Source: Cristatella mucedo (lineage: Eukaryota > Bryozoa > Phylactolaemata > Cristatellidae). Taken from it: 64,000 bases of DNA. Positions 1-12,765 of this stretch are shown here, piece by piece. A model generated the notes under the pieces. That model saw only the letters and a list, made by a program, of their open reading frames with translations. It ran no database searches and had not been told where the DNA came from. Position numbers and translations under genes: made by a program. The DNA lies in the NCBI GenBank assembly GCA_009760855.2, contig WPIO01000114.1, positions 728,501 through 792,500 on the forward strand, in the 5' to 3' direction. Each line of letters begins with the position of its first letter. Positions within the stretch are counted from its first letter, which is position 1.

Positions 1-750
1 TTTACTCTCAGAAGTAACCATCGTCATACTAGTTAGAGCGATTGTCATTTTTCTCCTTACTTGTACCTGACCTGCTGCCAGCCGATGAGCTATCTGAGCT
101 CCACGCTTGGCTTCTAAACAGGGATCTAAGCCTTTAGTATAACTTAAAAGGAATTCAGGTCACTCCCCTTCGAACTTTAGTGCTCAGGTGAAGCACAGGG
201 ACACCTAAGATTGCGGCAGCTTAATTGATGAACACTTGCATGCACAGAGTTTGCATTAACAACGTAAATGGCGATATGGTAACGATAGATAACCTGATTC
301 TTAAAACCAGAGACCTTATTGGTTTTTAGGCGTGTACAAGTTAGCATTCTTAAGGAAAATAGCGGCTAACGATACGGTAATAACATTGGAAATCCAAGGT
401 CTCAATGCTGGTTCGGCCTTGACCCTGATCGCAAGAGGCAGCGTGGTGATAATTTATTGACACTTTCTTAAGTCGCCAATACTTAGTCTTGAGATAGGCA
501 GTAAAGCTGCATATCCTGCTAGATAACAATGTAACTGTGGCTCCAGCTGCAGCAGTTCTAGCTGAATCTCACGAAGATACAGCAGGTATGTGAGTAATAA
601 ACGAGACTCCCTCTTTATCTCTCTCAAAGCATATATTTACGAGAGATTGCTAAATCTCAGCAGACGCCAATAAATATAACGCACCTTAGTGGCCTGACAC
701 TTCCCTGCATCAATGATGAACCTACAGTCCTCAGGCGAGGAGTAATTAAA
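1..750. other. No recognised gene
   Basis: I see no coding block, RNA gene or clear repeat in this stretch up to the start of the LINE fragment near 755. Confidence 0.5.
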
Positions 751-754
751 TGAC

Positions 755-1680
755 GATATAATCGAACTGCTGCTCATAGGACACCCTAAGCATGTAGCTG
801 GATTAAAAGGCTTTGCTGTTCTAATAGGTGATGCTATTGTGCGACCTTCACCACGTGCTCGTAATCTAGGTGTCGTGTTCGACAGCTGCCTCAATTTCAA
901 AAGCTTCATTCAGAAGACTGCCTCTACAGCTAGCCATTGCATCCGATCCCTATCCAAGATTAGAAGCTGTCTCCCACAGTGGCTTGTAAAAGATTCAACT
1001 AGCTCTTTAGTTCTGTCTCGGCTTGATTATTGTAATTCCCTTTTGGTTGGGCTGCCAAAGAAAACTGTTATACCACTACAGCTGACTATGAATATGCCTG
1101 CAAGGCTGGTCTTCAAGTCCCAGCGTTTTGAGCACGTGTCACCTCTGCTGAAAGAGCTAGAATGATTGCCGGTTTAGCTAAGGATACAGAACAAAGTTCT
1201 TACGCTGACCCACAAGGCCCGCCACGGCTTAGCTCCTTCGTACCTAGCTGAACTGCTGCATCAGTTTCAGCCTGTTCGCGCCCTCAGGTCCTGTGTGGAC
1301 AATAAATTAGCTGTCCCATTCCTCCACTTAAACACAGTTTGCGACAGAAGCTTTAGCTCTGCAGGTCATAGACTGTGGAACTCGCTTCCACAATTCTTAC
1401 GCAACGACAACTACTTTTCAACTGCCGACTATGGCACATCTTTTTCAGCGGTCCTGAACTGTTACTTCTATGCTACTCACTACCTCAACTGCTCTCCTGA
1501 CTCTGCTATGCTTCTCATTTCTTCCTATTTCTCTTTGTTTCGTGAGACAAAGTCTGTTGGCTAGCGAATGCGTACCGAAAGCCGCTTAGGCTGTGAGTGC
1601 GAAATACAAAACTCTCCTGCGTAACACCCACATGGTCTTTATGACTTTGTGGAGTTACTGACGGAGATACTTTACATTCG
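755..1680 (+). mobile_element. LINE family 2 fragment, C-terminal ORF2 and 3' end
   Basis: The frames read ARNLGVVFDSCLNFKSFIQ, SRLDYCNSLLVGLPKK, ARLVFKSQRFEHVSPLLKEL and later RLWNSLPQFLRND, the region after the reverse-transcriptase core of L2/CR1-group LINEs. An in-frame TGA replaces the GW that other copies have after KEL, and the frame shifts before VDNKLAVPFL, so it is dead. The 3' end is the shared tail around ACTTTGTGGAGTTACTGACG with ACATT-like sequence. Confidence 0.85.
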
Positions 1681-1691
1681 GCTGGGCGGCA

Positions 1692-2345
1692 TCAATCAAA
1701 AACAATAATAATATTGCACTTGATAAAGCGCCCTCAGAGAACTTAATCTCTTTCTAGGCGCTTTACATTTGCTGCAAAGTGAAATGCAATTGAATTATAA
1801 GTTAAATCATGCTTGAAAAACAGACAAAATTAATAATATGGTTAGGGGTGACATGTACATGCCATAGAATGAGGGACCTAAAAGTGAGCGACAAAACCTT
1901 GAAGTCGATCCGTTGCTTGACTGGTAGCCAGTGCAGGTCGGCGAGAAGTGGAGCAACGTGGCAACTGCGACGCTCACGACAGACAAGCCTAGCTGCAGAG
2001 TTTTGCACTAGCTGCAATCGCCTGATCGCACATGCTGGTAGGTCAGTAAGCACTGAGTTGCAGAAGTCGAGACGGGATGTCACGAATGCATGGACCAACT
2101 TAGACGTAGTATCCTTATCTAAACAAGCCCGAATTTTAGCAATGTCATGAAGCTGAAAATAGGCAGATTTGACAGTGGAGCTGATATGGTCGTCTAACGA
2201 GAGGTCGCTTTGGAATATGGCACCTAGATTTCAAGCTGATTCAACAATTTCAATTGCATAACTATCGGCCGCAGGTGGGCAGGCATTAGTGTCAGGGCTA
2301 CCCTAATTACAACGGCAGAAGCTGCAAGCACAGGCAACATAGCGC
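1692..2345 (-). mobile_element. LINE family 1 fragment, 3' end and ORF2 C-terminus
   Basis: The left edge has AAT repeats then the inverted hairpin tail (GCGCCCTCAGAGAACTTAAT, then TCTCTTTCTAGGCGC). Minus-strand translation gives FVTSRLDFCNSVLTDLPACA and HVAPLLADLHWLPVKQRIDF, the conserved family 1 C-terminal block. Confidence 0.85.
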
Positions 2346-2394
2346 TTCTCCGATTGCTTTATATTATCGTCATCAATTGCTGGTAAATAAGATA

Positions 2395-3700
2395 TTTTAC
2401 AGCTGTCTGGGGATGTCGTTATGCAAGTCGGGAGTGAGTTCCAGGCTTTGGGAGCCTATGAACTAAAGGCACGGTCTTCAAAGGATTTGAGGTTTGTACG
2501 ATGTATAGCAAAGCAGTTAGATTCCGAAAAGCTGGTGGTACGATGCTTAGCCTGGTGAGAAGTAGATCTGGTAGGTAGAATAGAGCCATATAATAAAGGG
2601 ACCTAAAAGTGAGCGACAAAATCTTGAAGTCGATCCATTGCTTGACTGGGAGCCAGTGCAGGTCGGCGAGAAATGTCGTGATGTGCCAACTATGAAGCTC
2701 ACAACACACAAGCCTAGCTGCACAGTTTTGCACCAGCTGCAAGCTCCTGATTGCACAAGCCCGTAGGCCAGCAATCAGTGGGTTTCAGAAGTCAAGACGG
2801 GATTTCACAAATGCATAGACCAACTTAGACGTGATATGCCTGTCTTGACAAGCAGAATTTTTGCAATGCTAGATAACTGAGAGTAGCCACACTTGACTAA
2901 AGAGCTGATGTGGTCGTCTGGCGAATGGTCACTTCGGAGCATGACACCTAGATTTCGAGCATATTTAGCAGGAGATATGTGCTGGAAGATGTGGTTTTAA
3001 GTGCTAGCCTTTCTAATTTCTGAATCACACTTGGTTCGCCCATAACTAGCAAGTTGGGTTAATCATCATTCAATTTGAGAAGATTTGCTGTGATCCAGTG
3101 CGGATGTCATCAATACCTGCATCATGGAAGTCGAAAAAGTTTGACCTGCTCGAGGGCTGGAAGGAATCAAGGCAAAGGTGCAGCAGATTGTCATCCGCAT
3201 AGAAGTGAATACCTCGATAGTGTTTGGCAATCACAATAGCAAGAGGGAAAGTATAAATCGTGAAAAGAATCGGATCAAGCCCGGAGCCCAGAGGTATCCC
3301 GTATTTCAGAGCTACCTCGGATAATCTCTGTCTATTCATATCAATGCTCTGAATTCTCCCACTAAGATAGGACTTTAACCATTGCAGAGCAGTGCCAGTG
3401 ACTCTCAGGCGAGATGAAAGGCACTCAAGAAGAACTGGTGATCGATAGTATCAAAAGCTGCCGAAAGATCGTGCAAAACAAGTAGAGATACTCTACCCAT
3501 GTCTGAATTCCTAAGCAGATCGTTGTGCACCATAAGCAATGCTGACTCTGGGGGATGATTAGCTCTAAAGCCGGACTGAAATTTACCAGCAAGGCTTGAA
3601 GTTTCAGCATACGAGTTCCGATGGTCTGCCACGACTTGTTCAACTGTCTTTGATAGGAATTGTAGAAAGGAGATTGGATGGTAGATTAATTATTGATTAG
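2395..3700 (-). mobile_element. LINE family 1 fragment with reverse-transcriptase core
   Basis: Reading on the minus strand, it carries RT blocks in pieces: QSGFRANHPPESALLMVHND, LLVLHDLSAAFDTIDHQF, then GSGLDPILFTIYTFPLAIV and GIHFYADDN with the catalytic YADD intact, then the C-terminal LADLHWLPVKQWIDFKIL block. Frameshifts separate the pieces. It has no 3' tail of its own and abuts the preceding copy. Confidence 0.85.
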
Positions 3701-3873
3701 GCCGTGTTAGATTGACTTGAATTCTTCTTATTTGGATAGTTCTAACTTTCAATGGTATCTTGGTTTTCTCATTATTTCTGAGTTGAAACACAGTACCGTG
3801 AGCCGGTTGTCAACCAACTAATGAACATTTTTCCTACAGTGCATTAGTCCTCCTTCAGGATCAAAATTTGTTG

Positions 3874-4359
3874 TCATGCCGTAGATCTTTCAGCTTCTAC
3901 TTTCTCTGCGAAATAAACAACGTTTAAACTCTTCGTTTCCAATAAAGCTGAACATTGGTAAGACAGAAAACGTCTTTGAATAGCGTCATTTTTTGAGTAT
4001 AACTGTAAGCCAATCAAAAGATATAACGTATTTTTTATATCAAGTGCATTTTCTAGGTTTATATCAAGTGCATTTTCTATTAAGTGCATTTTCAAAACTT
4101 GATATCCTTTAAAAAATTCACCATTTTTTGAACAGGAAATAAGGAAAATGATGAGAGTTACGGAAATTATATCGCCTCTGACCGCTAGAACTATCTTTGC
4201 TGATGACGTTATTGGGCATGCCCCTCCTAATGCTGTTTCACCTGCTCTAAATGCCACTGTTGTACAGAGGCTGAAGTAATTCAATTTGCATATAGCCATG
4301 CTGACAAAGCGGAATATTACTTTTAGTGAACAAGTCATGATAATAATATTAATAATCAT
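3874..4359 (-). other. Unrecognised 161-codon open frame
   Basis: An uninterrupted minus-strand frame starting MIINIIIMTCSLKVIF runs across AT-rich sequence with a short local duplication (4030-4095, a repeated ATATCAAGTGCATTTTCT). I see no known domain. It lies between LINE copies, so chance or an unknown element is more likely than a host gene. Confidence 0.2.
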
Positions 4360-4362
4360 GTT

Positions 4363-4640
4363 ATTATTTTATTATTATTATTGTTAATAAATTTGATATA
4401 GCGCCCTCAAAGAACATAATCTCTCTCTCTAGGCACTTCACATTTACAGAGATGATTGAATAGTTAGTGGTAGGGTGCTCAATTAAAATTCTAACATGGT
4501 TAGAGTTTATATGCACAGGGTCAGCATGCAGGTATGAATTATGGCCCCATGTACAGTGTCATCACGCATAAGAACATGAAGGACAAATCACCAGGATCCA
4601 CTAAATACTGTGATATAGATGCGTTTGATTAAACTAGACC
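4363..4640 (-). mobile_element. LINE family 1 3' end
   Basis: ATT-type repeats are followed by the inverted hairpin tail and the 3' UTR blocks (gcacagggtcagcatgcag, acagtgtcatcacgcataag), all on the minus strand. No coding part is kept. Confidence 0.75.
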
Positions 4641-5525
4641 ATCAAGCATAACCTGTGTAATATTTCGGGTATTTACTCTGTGATGACTTATTTCGGGCTA
4701 CAGGGCACTGACCCAGTTAAACTCTGCAGGTTTTAAAGCCTGTCGTGATTCTTAACTAAAGCTCCATTTAGAGTATTTACTAAGAAAGTGTTACCACCGG
4801 AAAGCTCTAGCCAAATTTCATCGGCTGCATTAGTTAGAGGCTTACAAGTTACACTTCAAGTACAACTTCTAGTGTCGGACTCGTTAAATGCATTCACTGC
4901 CTTCACAGTCGCAGCTGATTGAAATTGAGGCATAATCTCATTCTAGTGCTCACTTTCAAGACGAGGCCATAAAGCTGAAAGTATTGCTTTTTGTTCCAGT
5001 GAACTTTGTTCTACGTTTTTCCTTCGACGTTCCTATCTTTTTGAAATGTAGGGGTATTTCTCTAGTAAGGGTTCTACTTGCAACCAACCCTGTATGCTTT
5101 CTAGGGTGGTTTTTCCTGCCTGCAAAACTGATGCACGTTGTTGTGACTAATTGTTAGCTATTAATTTTTTCTCATGCCCCAAGGACTAAAAAGTCCGGGT
5201 GCAGCTTTGGTTCTTTAAAGATGGTCCAGAGAAGAATGCTCCTTACAAGCACCTGATAAAAAATAGTCTGTGACAGAAAGTGAGTTACAGCAGACACTCC
5301 TATTAACGACCACGTGTATGCCGGTATAACATTTGGCCGATTCCAAAGCAGATGCCCAGGATTAATATTAATAATTGCGATTACATTAATACATGTCAAA
5401 GCACTCTCAGAGAACTTAATCTCTTTCCAGGCACTTTACATTATTCTATATATAGTCGCCATGGATAAAAGCAGTTTCAGAGATGCAGGATGAACTATCG
5501 GTACATAAGTGCCTTCAACCAATTG
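4640..5525. other. No recognised gene; one isolated LINE tail
   Basis: Apart from an isolated minus-strand hairpin tail at about 5400-5445 (CTCTCAGAGAACTTAATCTC, then AGGCACTTTACA), I see nothing recognisable. Confidence 0.45.
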
Positions 5526-5700
5526 ATATACAAAAATACTAGCTGATTTAACAGCCTCTTTTGTACAGAGGAGCCTTTACGAATGTCACCACCGCTTGCA
5601 GCAGCGATACAAAATCGCCTACCGCAGGATTCGAACCCACAACCTCAGCCCTGAGGTCGCGAAAAGCAGTTACCTTACTTAGTGTGCCATCATGGCTACA
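5526..5700 (-). mobile_element. SINE-B, tRNA-like SINE
   Basis: On the minus strand a tRNA-like head carries the B-box GGTTCGAATCC (as gtgggttcgaatcctgcggt) and is followed by a body ending gaggctgttaaatcagctag. The same head and tail recur at 54632-54775 and 59800-59985, which defines a family. Confidence 0.65.
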
Positions 5701-5819
5701 ATTATTCTCGACTTTAGTCGACACTAACATGTGCTGAGTACGAATTTCCAACAAATTTTTCAAAATGACATTGATACTTAACATAATCCAAGGAACCATG
5801 TTCCTGGACTTTTAGGACT

Positions 5820-6655
5820 GTATGAGAATGTTGATAGACAAGCCTGGCTGCAGAGTCTTGTACTAGCTGGAAGTGCCTGATTGCATATGCCGGTAAGCCA
5901 GCAAGCAGTGAGTTACAGGTGCGTTTTTATTTTTTTTTAATGTGGTTAAGTCAGTGGATGTCGTGACGCAAGTCGGAATTGAGTTCGAGGTTTGGGGGCA
6001 ATTGAACTAGAGGCATGATCTCCAAAGGATTTGAGGTTTCTACAAGGCATTGGTAAACGAATGGATACGGAAACGTTTATGGTACGACGTTTAGCCTGAC
6101 GGTGCAGTTAATCTGATAAGTGATCTTGAGTAAATAAAATTAAGGAGACTTAAAGGTGAGTTACAAAACCTGGAAGTCAATGCATTGTTTGACAGGGAGC
6201 CAATGCATGTCGGCAGGTAGTGGTGTGATGTGGCAACTGCAAAGCTCAAGACAGACAAGCCTAGCTTCAGAGTCTTGTACAAACTGTAAGTGCCAGATTG
6301 CACAGGCCAGTAGACGAGCTAGCTGCGAGTTGCAAAAGTAGATACCGTTTGTCACAAATTCATGGACCAATTTAGGTGCGGTATCGTTGTCTCAGCAACT
6401 ACAAATTTTAGCGATGTTATATAGCTGATAGTAAGCAGACATGACTGTGGGGCTGATTTAATCGTCTAATGAGAGGTCACTTGGGAACATGACACCTAGT
6501 TTTCGTACCTATCCAGCAGGGGGTATGCTGGCAGAACCGATTGTAAGCTTTAACCCTTCCGATTTCTGAATCAAACTTGGTTTGACTATAAGCATTACCT
6601 TGGTTTTATCATAATGCAATTTAAGAGAGTTAGCTGCCATTCTTATGCATGTACC
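5820..6655 (-). mobile_element. LINE family 1 fragment, ORF2 C-terminus
   Basis: Minus-strand frames give MVHEFVTNGIYFCNSQLARL, LPADMHWLPVKQCIDFQVL and, further 5', KTKVMLIVKPSLIQKSEGLK. A short separate piece (5828-5915) repeats part of the same region. Stops and shifts show it is decayed. Confidence 0.8.
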
Positions 6656-7395
6656 CAGGCTGGGTTCGGTTGGCTGGGACCAGACGGCTATAGTGAGGGT
6701 TAGGGTCACCGGCTAGGCCTGGGTCGGACCTACGGCACGGCCGGATGTATGCGGTGACGTGAGGTCACCGGGGCTCTTGGGTACTGGAAGTTGGCCAAGT
6801 AAGTCGTGGTGTTGGAGGCTCCCGGTCTCGCCGAGTTATGCACCTGGATTCGTGCAGGCGTGCTCCAGCGATGCTGCCACGCACGCAAGGGAACGAGTAC
6901 CCAAGGCCCGAGCGGAGCTGGATAGCTCGCTCGTTGTTGACTTGTTTTTATTCCGCTTTTCCCGTGTAGCGTGTTCGTGACCCCCCCTCGTGTGTTGGCG
7001 TCCTTCGGTGGTAGCTTACGACTGTGGTAGTTGTCGACTCAGACTAGCCAGCAGTTACTCAGCCAGCTGGGTTTTGGACGGCGTACGCTCGTACTGTTGG
7101 ATTTGGAGTCGGTACAACGACAGGACTGCAGAAGCCGACTGACCCCAACTAACACGTTTGTTCGCACTTGCTGCGTCGTCTTGCGCCCCCGTAGTGTACT
7201 GTGTATAGGACCCTCCCTGTAGACTTGTTTAGTTGCCCTGTTGTTGTTGGCGCATGCGTTAATATAAAGAGGTTTAACCGGACGGCCGCTCGTCTTACCC
7301 TAGCTCGGCGGCATGGCTAGCGGCAGCATGGCAGAGTATGGCTGGGTTTGGCTGGAATTAGCCTCTGACCCCTGGAACCCGGTTACATGCATACG
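6655..7395. other. GC-rich unassigned insertion between opposed LINE fragments
   Basis: This 740-bp stretch is richer in GC and CpG than its flanks and does not look like either LINE family. Similar GCTGGGTT(C/T)GG motifs occur near both ends (about 6660 and 7343). A TATAAA lies at 7263-7270. Short open frames are not recognisable. It could be a solo LTR or another mobile element. Confidence 0.35.
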
Positions 7396-8100
7396 TCATC
7401 AATACTTCTATATGCAATACAATAATTCTGCAACTCACTGCTCGCTGGCCTACCAGCATGTGCGATCAGGCGATTGCAGCTGGTGCAACACTCTGCAGCT
7501 AGGCTTGTCTGTCATGACAGTCGCAGTTGCTACATTAATCCACTTCTCGTTGACCTGCACTCACTACCAGTCAAGCAACAGATTGAATTCAAGTTTTTGT
7601 CGCTCACTTTTAGGTCACTTCGTTCTTTTGGCTCCAGCCTATCTCTCAGATATACTCCCCCATCAGGCCAAGCATCGTACCACCCGCTTTTCGGAATCCA
7701 ACAGTCTACAAATACCTCGTTCAAACCTCAAATCCTTTGGAGTCCGTGCATTTAGTTCCTATGCTCCCAAAGCCTGGAACTCCCTCCCGACCTGCGTCAG
7801 AAAATCCCCTGACCTGACCACACTTAAAAAGAACTTAAAAACACCTATTTAGGACAGAATTTAGTGGGTCCCTGTGATTCTTCCTTCATGTGCTTATGCG
7901 TGCTGACACTGTGCATGCTGCCACTAACCACATTTGCAGGCTGACCCTGTGCATGTCACCCCTAGCCATGTAATTCATTTTGCTTGCTTATCAAGCATGA
8001 TTTTACACACCATTCAATTGCATTACCCTTTGTAGCAAATGTAAAGCACCTAGAGAGAGATTAAGTTCTCTGAGAGTGCTTTATCAAGTGCATTATTATT
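7396..8100 (+). mobile_element. LINE family 1 fragment, ORF2 C-terminus plus complete 3' end
   Basis: The frame gives SYAPKAWNSLPTCVRKSPDL, then TTLKKNLKTPI, the typical end of family 1 ORF2. The 3' UTR blocks, the hairpin (AGAGAGAGATTAAGTTCTCT) and an ATT repeat at 8092-8110 follow. Confidence 0.88.
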
Positions 8101-8102
8101 AT

Positions 8103-9497
8103 TATTAATAATACATGCAGCAAGGGAGTTGATTGAATTTGAGGTGCTGGACGGCTGAGAGGGACCAAAGCAACGGTAAAACTGAGTGTCATCTGCATGA
8201 AAGTGAAAGCCTAAATTGAGCATTGCTACCACATCGGCAAGAGGAACAGTATTATCCGTGAAAAGAACAGAACCAGAGACACAACCCTTTGGTACCCCAT
8301 AATGCATAGATTCCTCCGATTATCTGTGTCTATTCACATCAATACTCTGAAGACTCCCACTGAGATAGGACCTGAATAATTGCAATGCAGTGATGCACAA
8401 GCAAGATGAGAGGTACATGAGAAGGGTTTAGTGAGCAATAGCATCCACACGTTCTGCCAAATGATCTAGTAGAATAAACAGAGAGACTCTACCTAATTCT
8501 GCATTCCTAACAAGGGTCGTTACACACCTGAAGCAATCTTGACTCTGTGGAGTGATAAGCTTTAAACAAGACTGAACTTTGTTGGCAATTTTGAAGTGTC
8601 CATATATCAGTACAGCTGGTCTGCCATGACTCATCCTAGTCTCTTTGATAGGAGTTGTCGAAAGGAAACTTTGCAGAAGTTGCTCAAGTTCTATGGGTCT
8701 AGTGTTGCTTTTTTGAGTATTGGCCTGAGTACATTCTTTTTGAAAAATGCTGGGACGTGACCTGCTGCTAATGACATGTATTATGTAAGCTATGCATGGC
8801 AGCAGCAGGTCTAATCATCCTCAAAGCAAGGAAGTGGGAATAGGTCCTGGAGACTCGTTGTCTTCTTGGATATGAATAGGAGATCTAGAATTAGTGACCT
8901 CCTTGAACTTTGAAATGAAGGTGCTGCATCTAATTGAGGGACATGATTCCACAGTGGATGCTGCCTACCTATGGATGGACTCCCTGATCGTGACTATCTT
9001 GTTAACAAAGAAGCTACAGAAGCGATCAGCTAGATCATCACAGGGATCAAAAGGTAAGGAGCTAACCTGGGAGTGGTTAAGCAGATAGTTGATTTCGACA
9101 TCAGCATTTTTGTATTGTGCATCTGCAAATTCACCAATGTTTTTATAGAAGCTAGAATTGGCCTTGGCTAGGATCAATTGGTACGATCTATAGTAGTCCT
9201 GACATGCCATTCGATGGACAGTCAGTCATGTTCTTGTGTATGCTTTTTCTCAAGGTTGTTCACAGTATGCCTAGCTAGTTTAATGTCGGTGGTAAACCAT
9301 AGGCCTACTAGTCGAGTGCACACGATGTGACTAGTCAGAGGTGCAAACTCGTTGAGCATGTCAGCTAGTATCACTTTGTAGCATTCTACCAATGATGACA
9401 TGTCGAAGGAGAATTGAGCAGCAAAGGCAAATAAGATATTCTTGCAACAAAGAGCAACGATGTCAAGGGTCTTAAGGTTTCGCGATTCACATGTGAT
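8103..9497 (-). mobile_element. LINE family 1 fragment, RT and linker, no 3' end
   Basis: The minus strand carries GVPKGCVSGSVLFTDNTVPL and GFHFHADDTQFY, where the catalytic YADD is HADD. Further 5' it carries the linker to the endonuclease (SQVSSLPFDPCDDLADRFCS, FVNKIVTIRESI). It ends at 9497 where another minus-strand copy begins, in a position matching 12060-12095 of that copy. Confidence 0.82.
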
Positions 9498-12400
9498 TTT
9501 AGATAATAAAAATAATAATTATAATAAATTTGATAAAGTACCCTCAGAAAAAAATCTCTTTCTATGTGCTTTACAACTGCTGCAAAGGAAGCACGATCTA
9601 ACGATAAGTGGTAGCATGCTCAATAAACAACAAGAATAACATAGGGGTGACATGCACAAGGTCAGCAGGAAGTAGGGTTAGTGGCAGCATGCAACAGCGT
9701 CAGCAGACATAAGCACATAAAGGGCAAATCACAGTGACCGACTAAATGCTGTCTTTAATAGATATTTTTAGTTTCTTTTTAAATGTTGACCAATCAGGGT
9801 GTGTCATGACGCATGCCAAGAGTGAGTAACAAACTTTGTAATATAATGTAATGTATCTCCATCTGTAACTCCACAAAGCCATAAAGACTATGTGGTTGTT
9901 ATACAGGAGAGTCTTGTATAGCGCACTTACAGCCTAAGCGGCTTTCGGTATGCATTCGGTAGCCAACAGACTTTATCTCACGAAACAAAGAGAAAGTGGG
10001 AAGCATAGCTGAGTCAGGAGAGCAGTTTGGGAGCATACGAACTAAATGTATGATCTGCAAATAATTTGAGGTTTGTGCGAGGTATAGGTAAATAGTTAGA
10101 TTCGGAAAAGCTGGTGGTATGATGCTTAGCCTGGTGGGGCAGTAGATCTGATTGGTAGGCTGGAGCTAAAGAACTGAGCGACCTACAAGTGAGTGACAAA
10201 GTCTTGAATTCGATGCATTTCTTGACTGGGAGCCAGTGCAGGTCGGTGAGAAGTGATGTACTGTGGCAACTGTGATGCTCGCGACCGACAAGCCTAGCTA
10301 CAACATTTTGCATCAGCTGTAAGGGCCTGATTGCACAGGCCGGTAGCCCAGGAAGCAGTGAGTTATATAAGTCAAGACAAGTTGTTACAAAGACATGGAC
10401 CATCTTAGATGTGGTATCGCTGTCTTTAAAAATCCTAATTTTAGCAGTGCTAGGTGCCTGAAAGTTGGCTGACTTGACTGTGGAGCTGATGTGGTCGTCC
10501 AAGGAAAGGTAACCCTGTAACGTGACACCTAGATTTCGTGCAGATTTAACCGGCAGTATGCTGGCAGACATGATTTTGAGCTTTGGATGTTCCAATTTCT
10601 AAATCACACTTGGTTTGCCCCTAACAAGTAAGTTGGTTTTATAGTCATGCAATTTAAGAAAATTTGCTTCTATCAATGTGCAGTTATCAGTAATTCATGC
10701 TACCAGGGAATTAAGAGAATTCGGAGTGTTGGAAGGCTGCTAGGGATCAAAGCCAACTACAACTGAGTGTCTTCCGCATAAAAGTGAAAGCTGAGATCGT
10801 GCTTGGCAGTGACATCGGCAAGAGGAAGAGTATAAACCTTGAAAAGAACTGGACCAATTACAGAACCACGAGGTACCTATATTTCAGGTGTTCCTCGCAT
10901 GATCTTTGTCCACTCGCATCAACATTCTGGAGTCTCCCTCTGCGATAAGACCTGAATCATTGCAGAGCAGTCCTAGTGATTCCAAGGGAAGATTAGAGGC
11001 ACTCAGATAGGACTTGGTGATCGACATCAAAAGATGCCGAAAGACCGAGCTAGACAAGCAGAGATACTCCACCTATGTCTGCATTCCTAAGTAGGTCATT
11101 GTACACCCGAAGCAGTGCTGACTCTGTATAGTAATTAGCTCTAAAACCAGACTGGAGCTTACTAGCAAGGTTTGAAGTTTTAGTGGATGAGTTCAGCTGG
11201 TCTGTCACAACTAGTTCCAGTGTCTTTAAGAGGAACGGTGAAAGCAAGACTGGGAAGAAATTTCTAAAGTTATCTGGGTCTAGTGAGTGCGGCTTTCTTG
11301 AGTAGTGGCCTGACTACAGCCTATTTGAGAGATGCTGGGACATTACCCAAGTCTAATGACAAATATAAGATGTTAGCTATGGGTGGCAGTAGCAGATCAA
11401 TTCATCGTTAAAACAGGACAGTGAGATTAAGGTTCAAAGGTCTAGTTGTCCTCTTTGATTGGGGAATGAACTTCAGGTCGATGTCGCTAGTGACCTGCCT
11501 GAATGTAGACATTGAGGTACCACACTGAATTGAGAGACAGCATTCAAGGAGGCTGCTGCCATCTTGGGGGTGGTCTCCCTGATCTTGTCTATCTTCTGGA
11601 CAAAGGAGCTAGAGAACCGATCAGCTAGTTCATACCAGGGGTCGTTCGGTAAGGAGCTAACTTGGGTGTGGATAAGAAGACGGTCAACTGTCGACATCAA
11701 TATTTTTGCTTTGGAAATCTGTGATTAAACAATTTTTATAGAAGCTAGATTTCGCCTTTGTTTGAATCTATTGGTATGGTCTATGCTAGTTTTCGCATGC
11801 CTGTCAATAGGCAGTCAGTCTTGATGTTGTTTATGCTTTTTGACGCTTATGTTAAGTCGACCTAGCTAGTTTAATGTCTGTGGTAACTTATAGGCCATTT
11901 GTGGGAGGGCACACACTGTGCTTAGTCAGAGATGCAAACTCCTAGAGCATGTCTGCTAGTGTAGTCTTGTAGCAATCTACTAATGATGACATGTAGGAAG
12001 GGGGATTGAGCAGCAGAGGTGAAGTAGATATTCGCGAACGTTCATCATCGATGTCAAGAATCTTGAGGTTTGGCGATTCACACGTGATTTTATGTGAGGA
12101 GGAGGAGGAGGGCATGCAATACAGACTGGACGAGATCTGTATGCGGTCAGATAATTGGATTTGGTAATAATTGGTGCTGACAAAGTGCAGTTGTATTAAA
12201 ACATTTCGTCCAGTGTGTGATGTCAAATGTGAGTAACCCCATGCACCTCAGCCTCGAGAGACAACGAGTCATTCAATTCAGTGCTGAAGGCGTCAGATAA
12301 GTTATCAAAGTAAATTTTCAAATCACCCTTAGCCAGGAAGGATTGATTTCTCGAACGCACAATCAAAATGAGATCAGAGAAGTTCGAGATATAGGAGGAC

Positions 12401-12765
12401 TTAGTACCTGGTGGGCGATAGACTACTGCCACCTTCGGTAGCTTGTTGTCTCGTGAAATCGACACTATAGATTCGAAAGACTGCTTCGACGGTACTGCAA
12501 ATGCCTTGAAGTATAATTTCGAGCCTGTGAAAATAGCAACTTCACCTCCAGTTTTGATTGATCTAGGGGGCATGAAAGAAGGAGAAACTGGCCGATGTAG
12601 CTTGGTCAATTGTCGGGCAGTTTACCAATTTAAGTAAAATTTCAGTCTGGACGAGCATGTCGAGACTTTTTTTTAGAAATAAGGTCGCTATTTACTAGGG
12701 GTTTATTGCACATCGCTTTCGAGTCTTGATTCCCAAGACTAACGTTAAGTTGAGACACAAAAGTT
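9498..12765 (-). mobile_element. Near full-length LINE family 1 (L2-like), endonuclease plus RT
   Basis: Reading on the minus strand: about 12760-11950 is the apurinic-type endonuclease region with KSLDMLVQTEILL, KTGGEVAIF, KVAVVYRPPGTKSSYISNF and a degraded nucleotide-binding block (LAKGDLKIYFDN). Then come the linker (11700-11473), RT ([29 protein letters not shown] in place of YADD) and a 193-codon C-terminal frame at 10595-10014. The 3' UTR and inverted hairpin tail with AAT repeats are at about 9498-9800. Several frameshifts and the altered YADD make it inactive. A family 2 3' end is nested at 9838-10022. Confidence 0.88.
9838..10022 (-). mobile_element. LINE family 2 3' end nested in family 1
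   Basis: The sequence ATAATGTAATGTATCTCC marks the family 2 3' terminus and is followed on the minus strand by its characteristic 3' UTR up to about 10022. Family 1 sequence resumes at once with the block encoding SYAPK, so this is an insertion. Confidence 0.75.

Noticed and set aside
8092-8110. Short ATT and AAT runs as independent microsatellites
   Set aside because: They always follow the LINE hairpin and are the element's own 3' terminal repeat.
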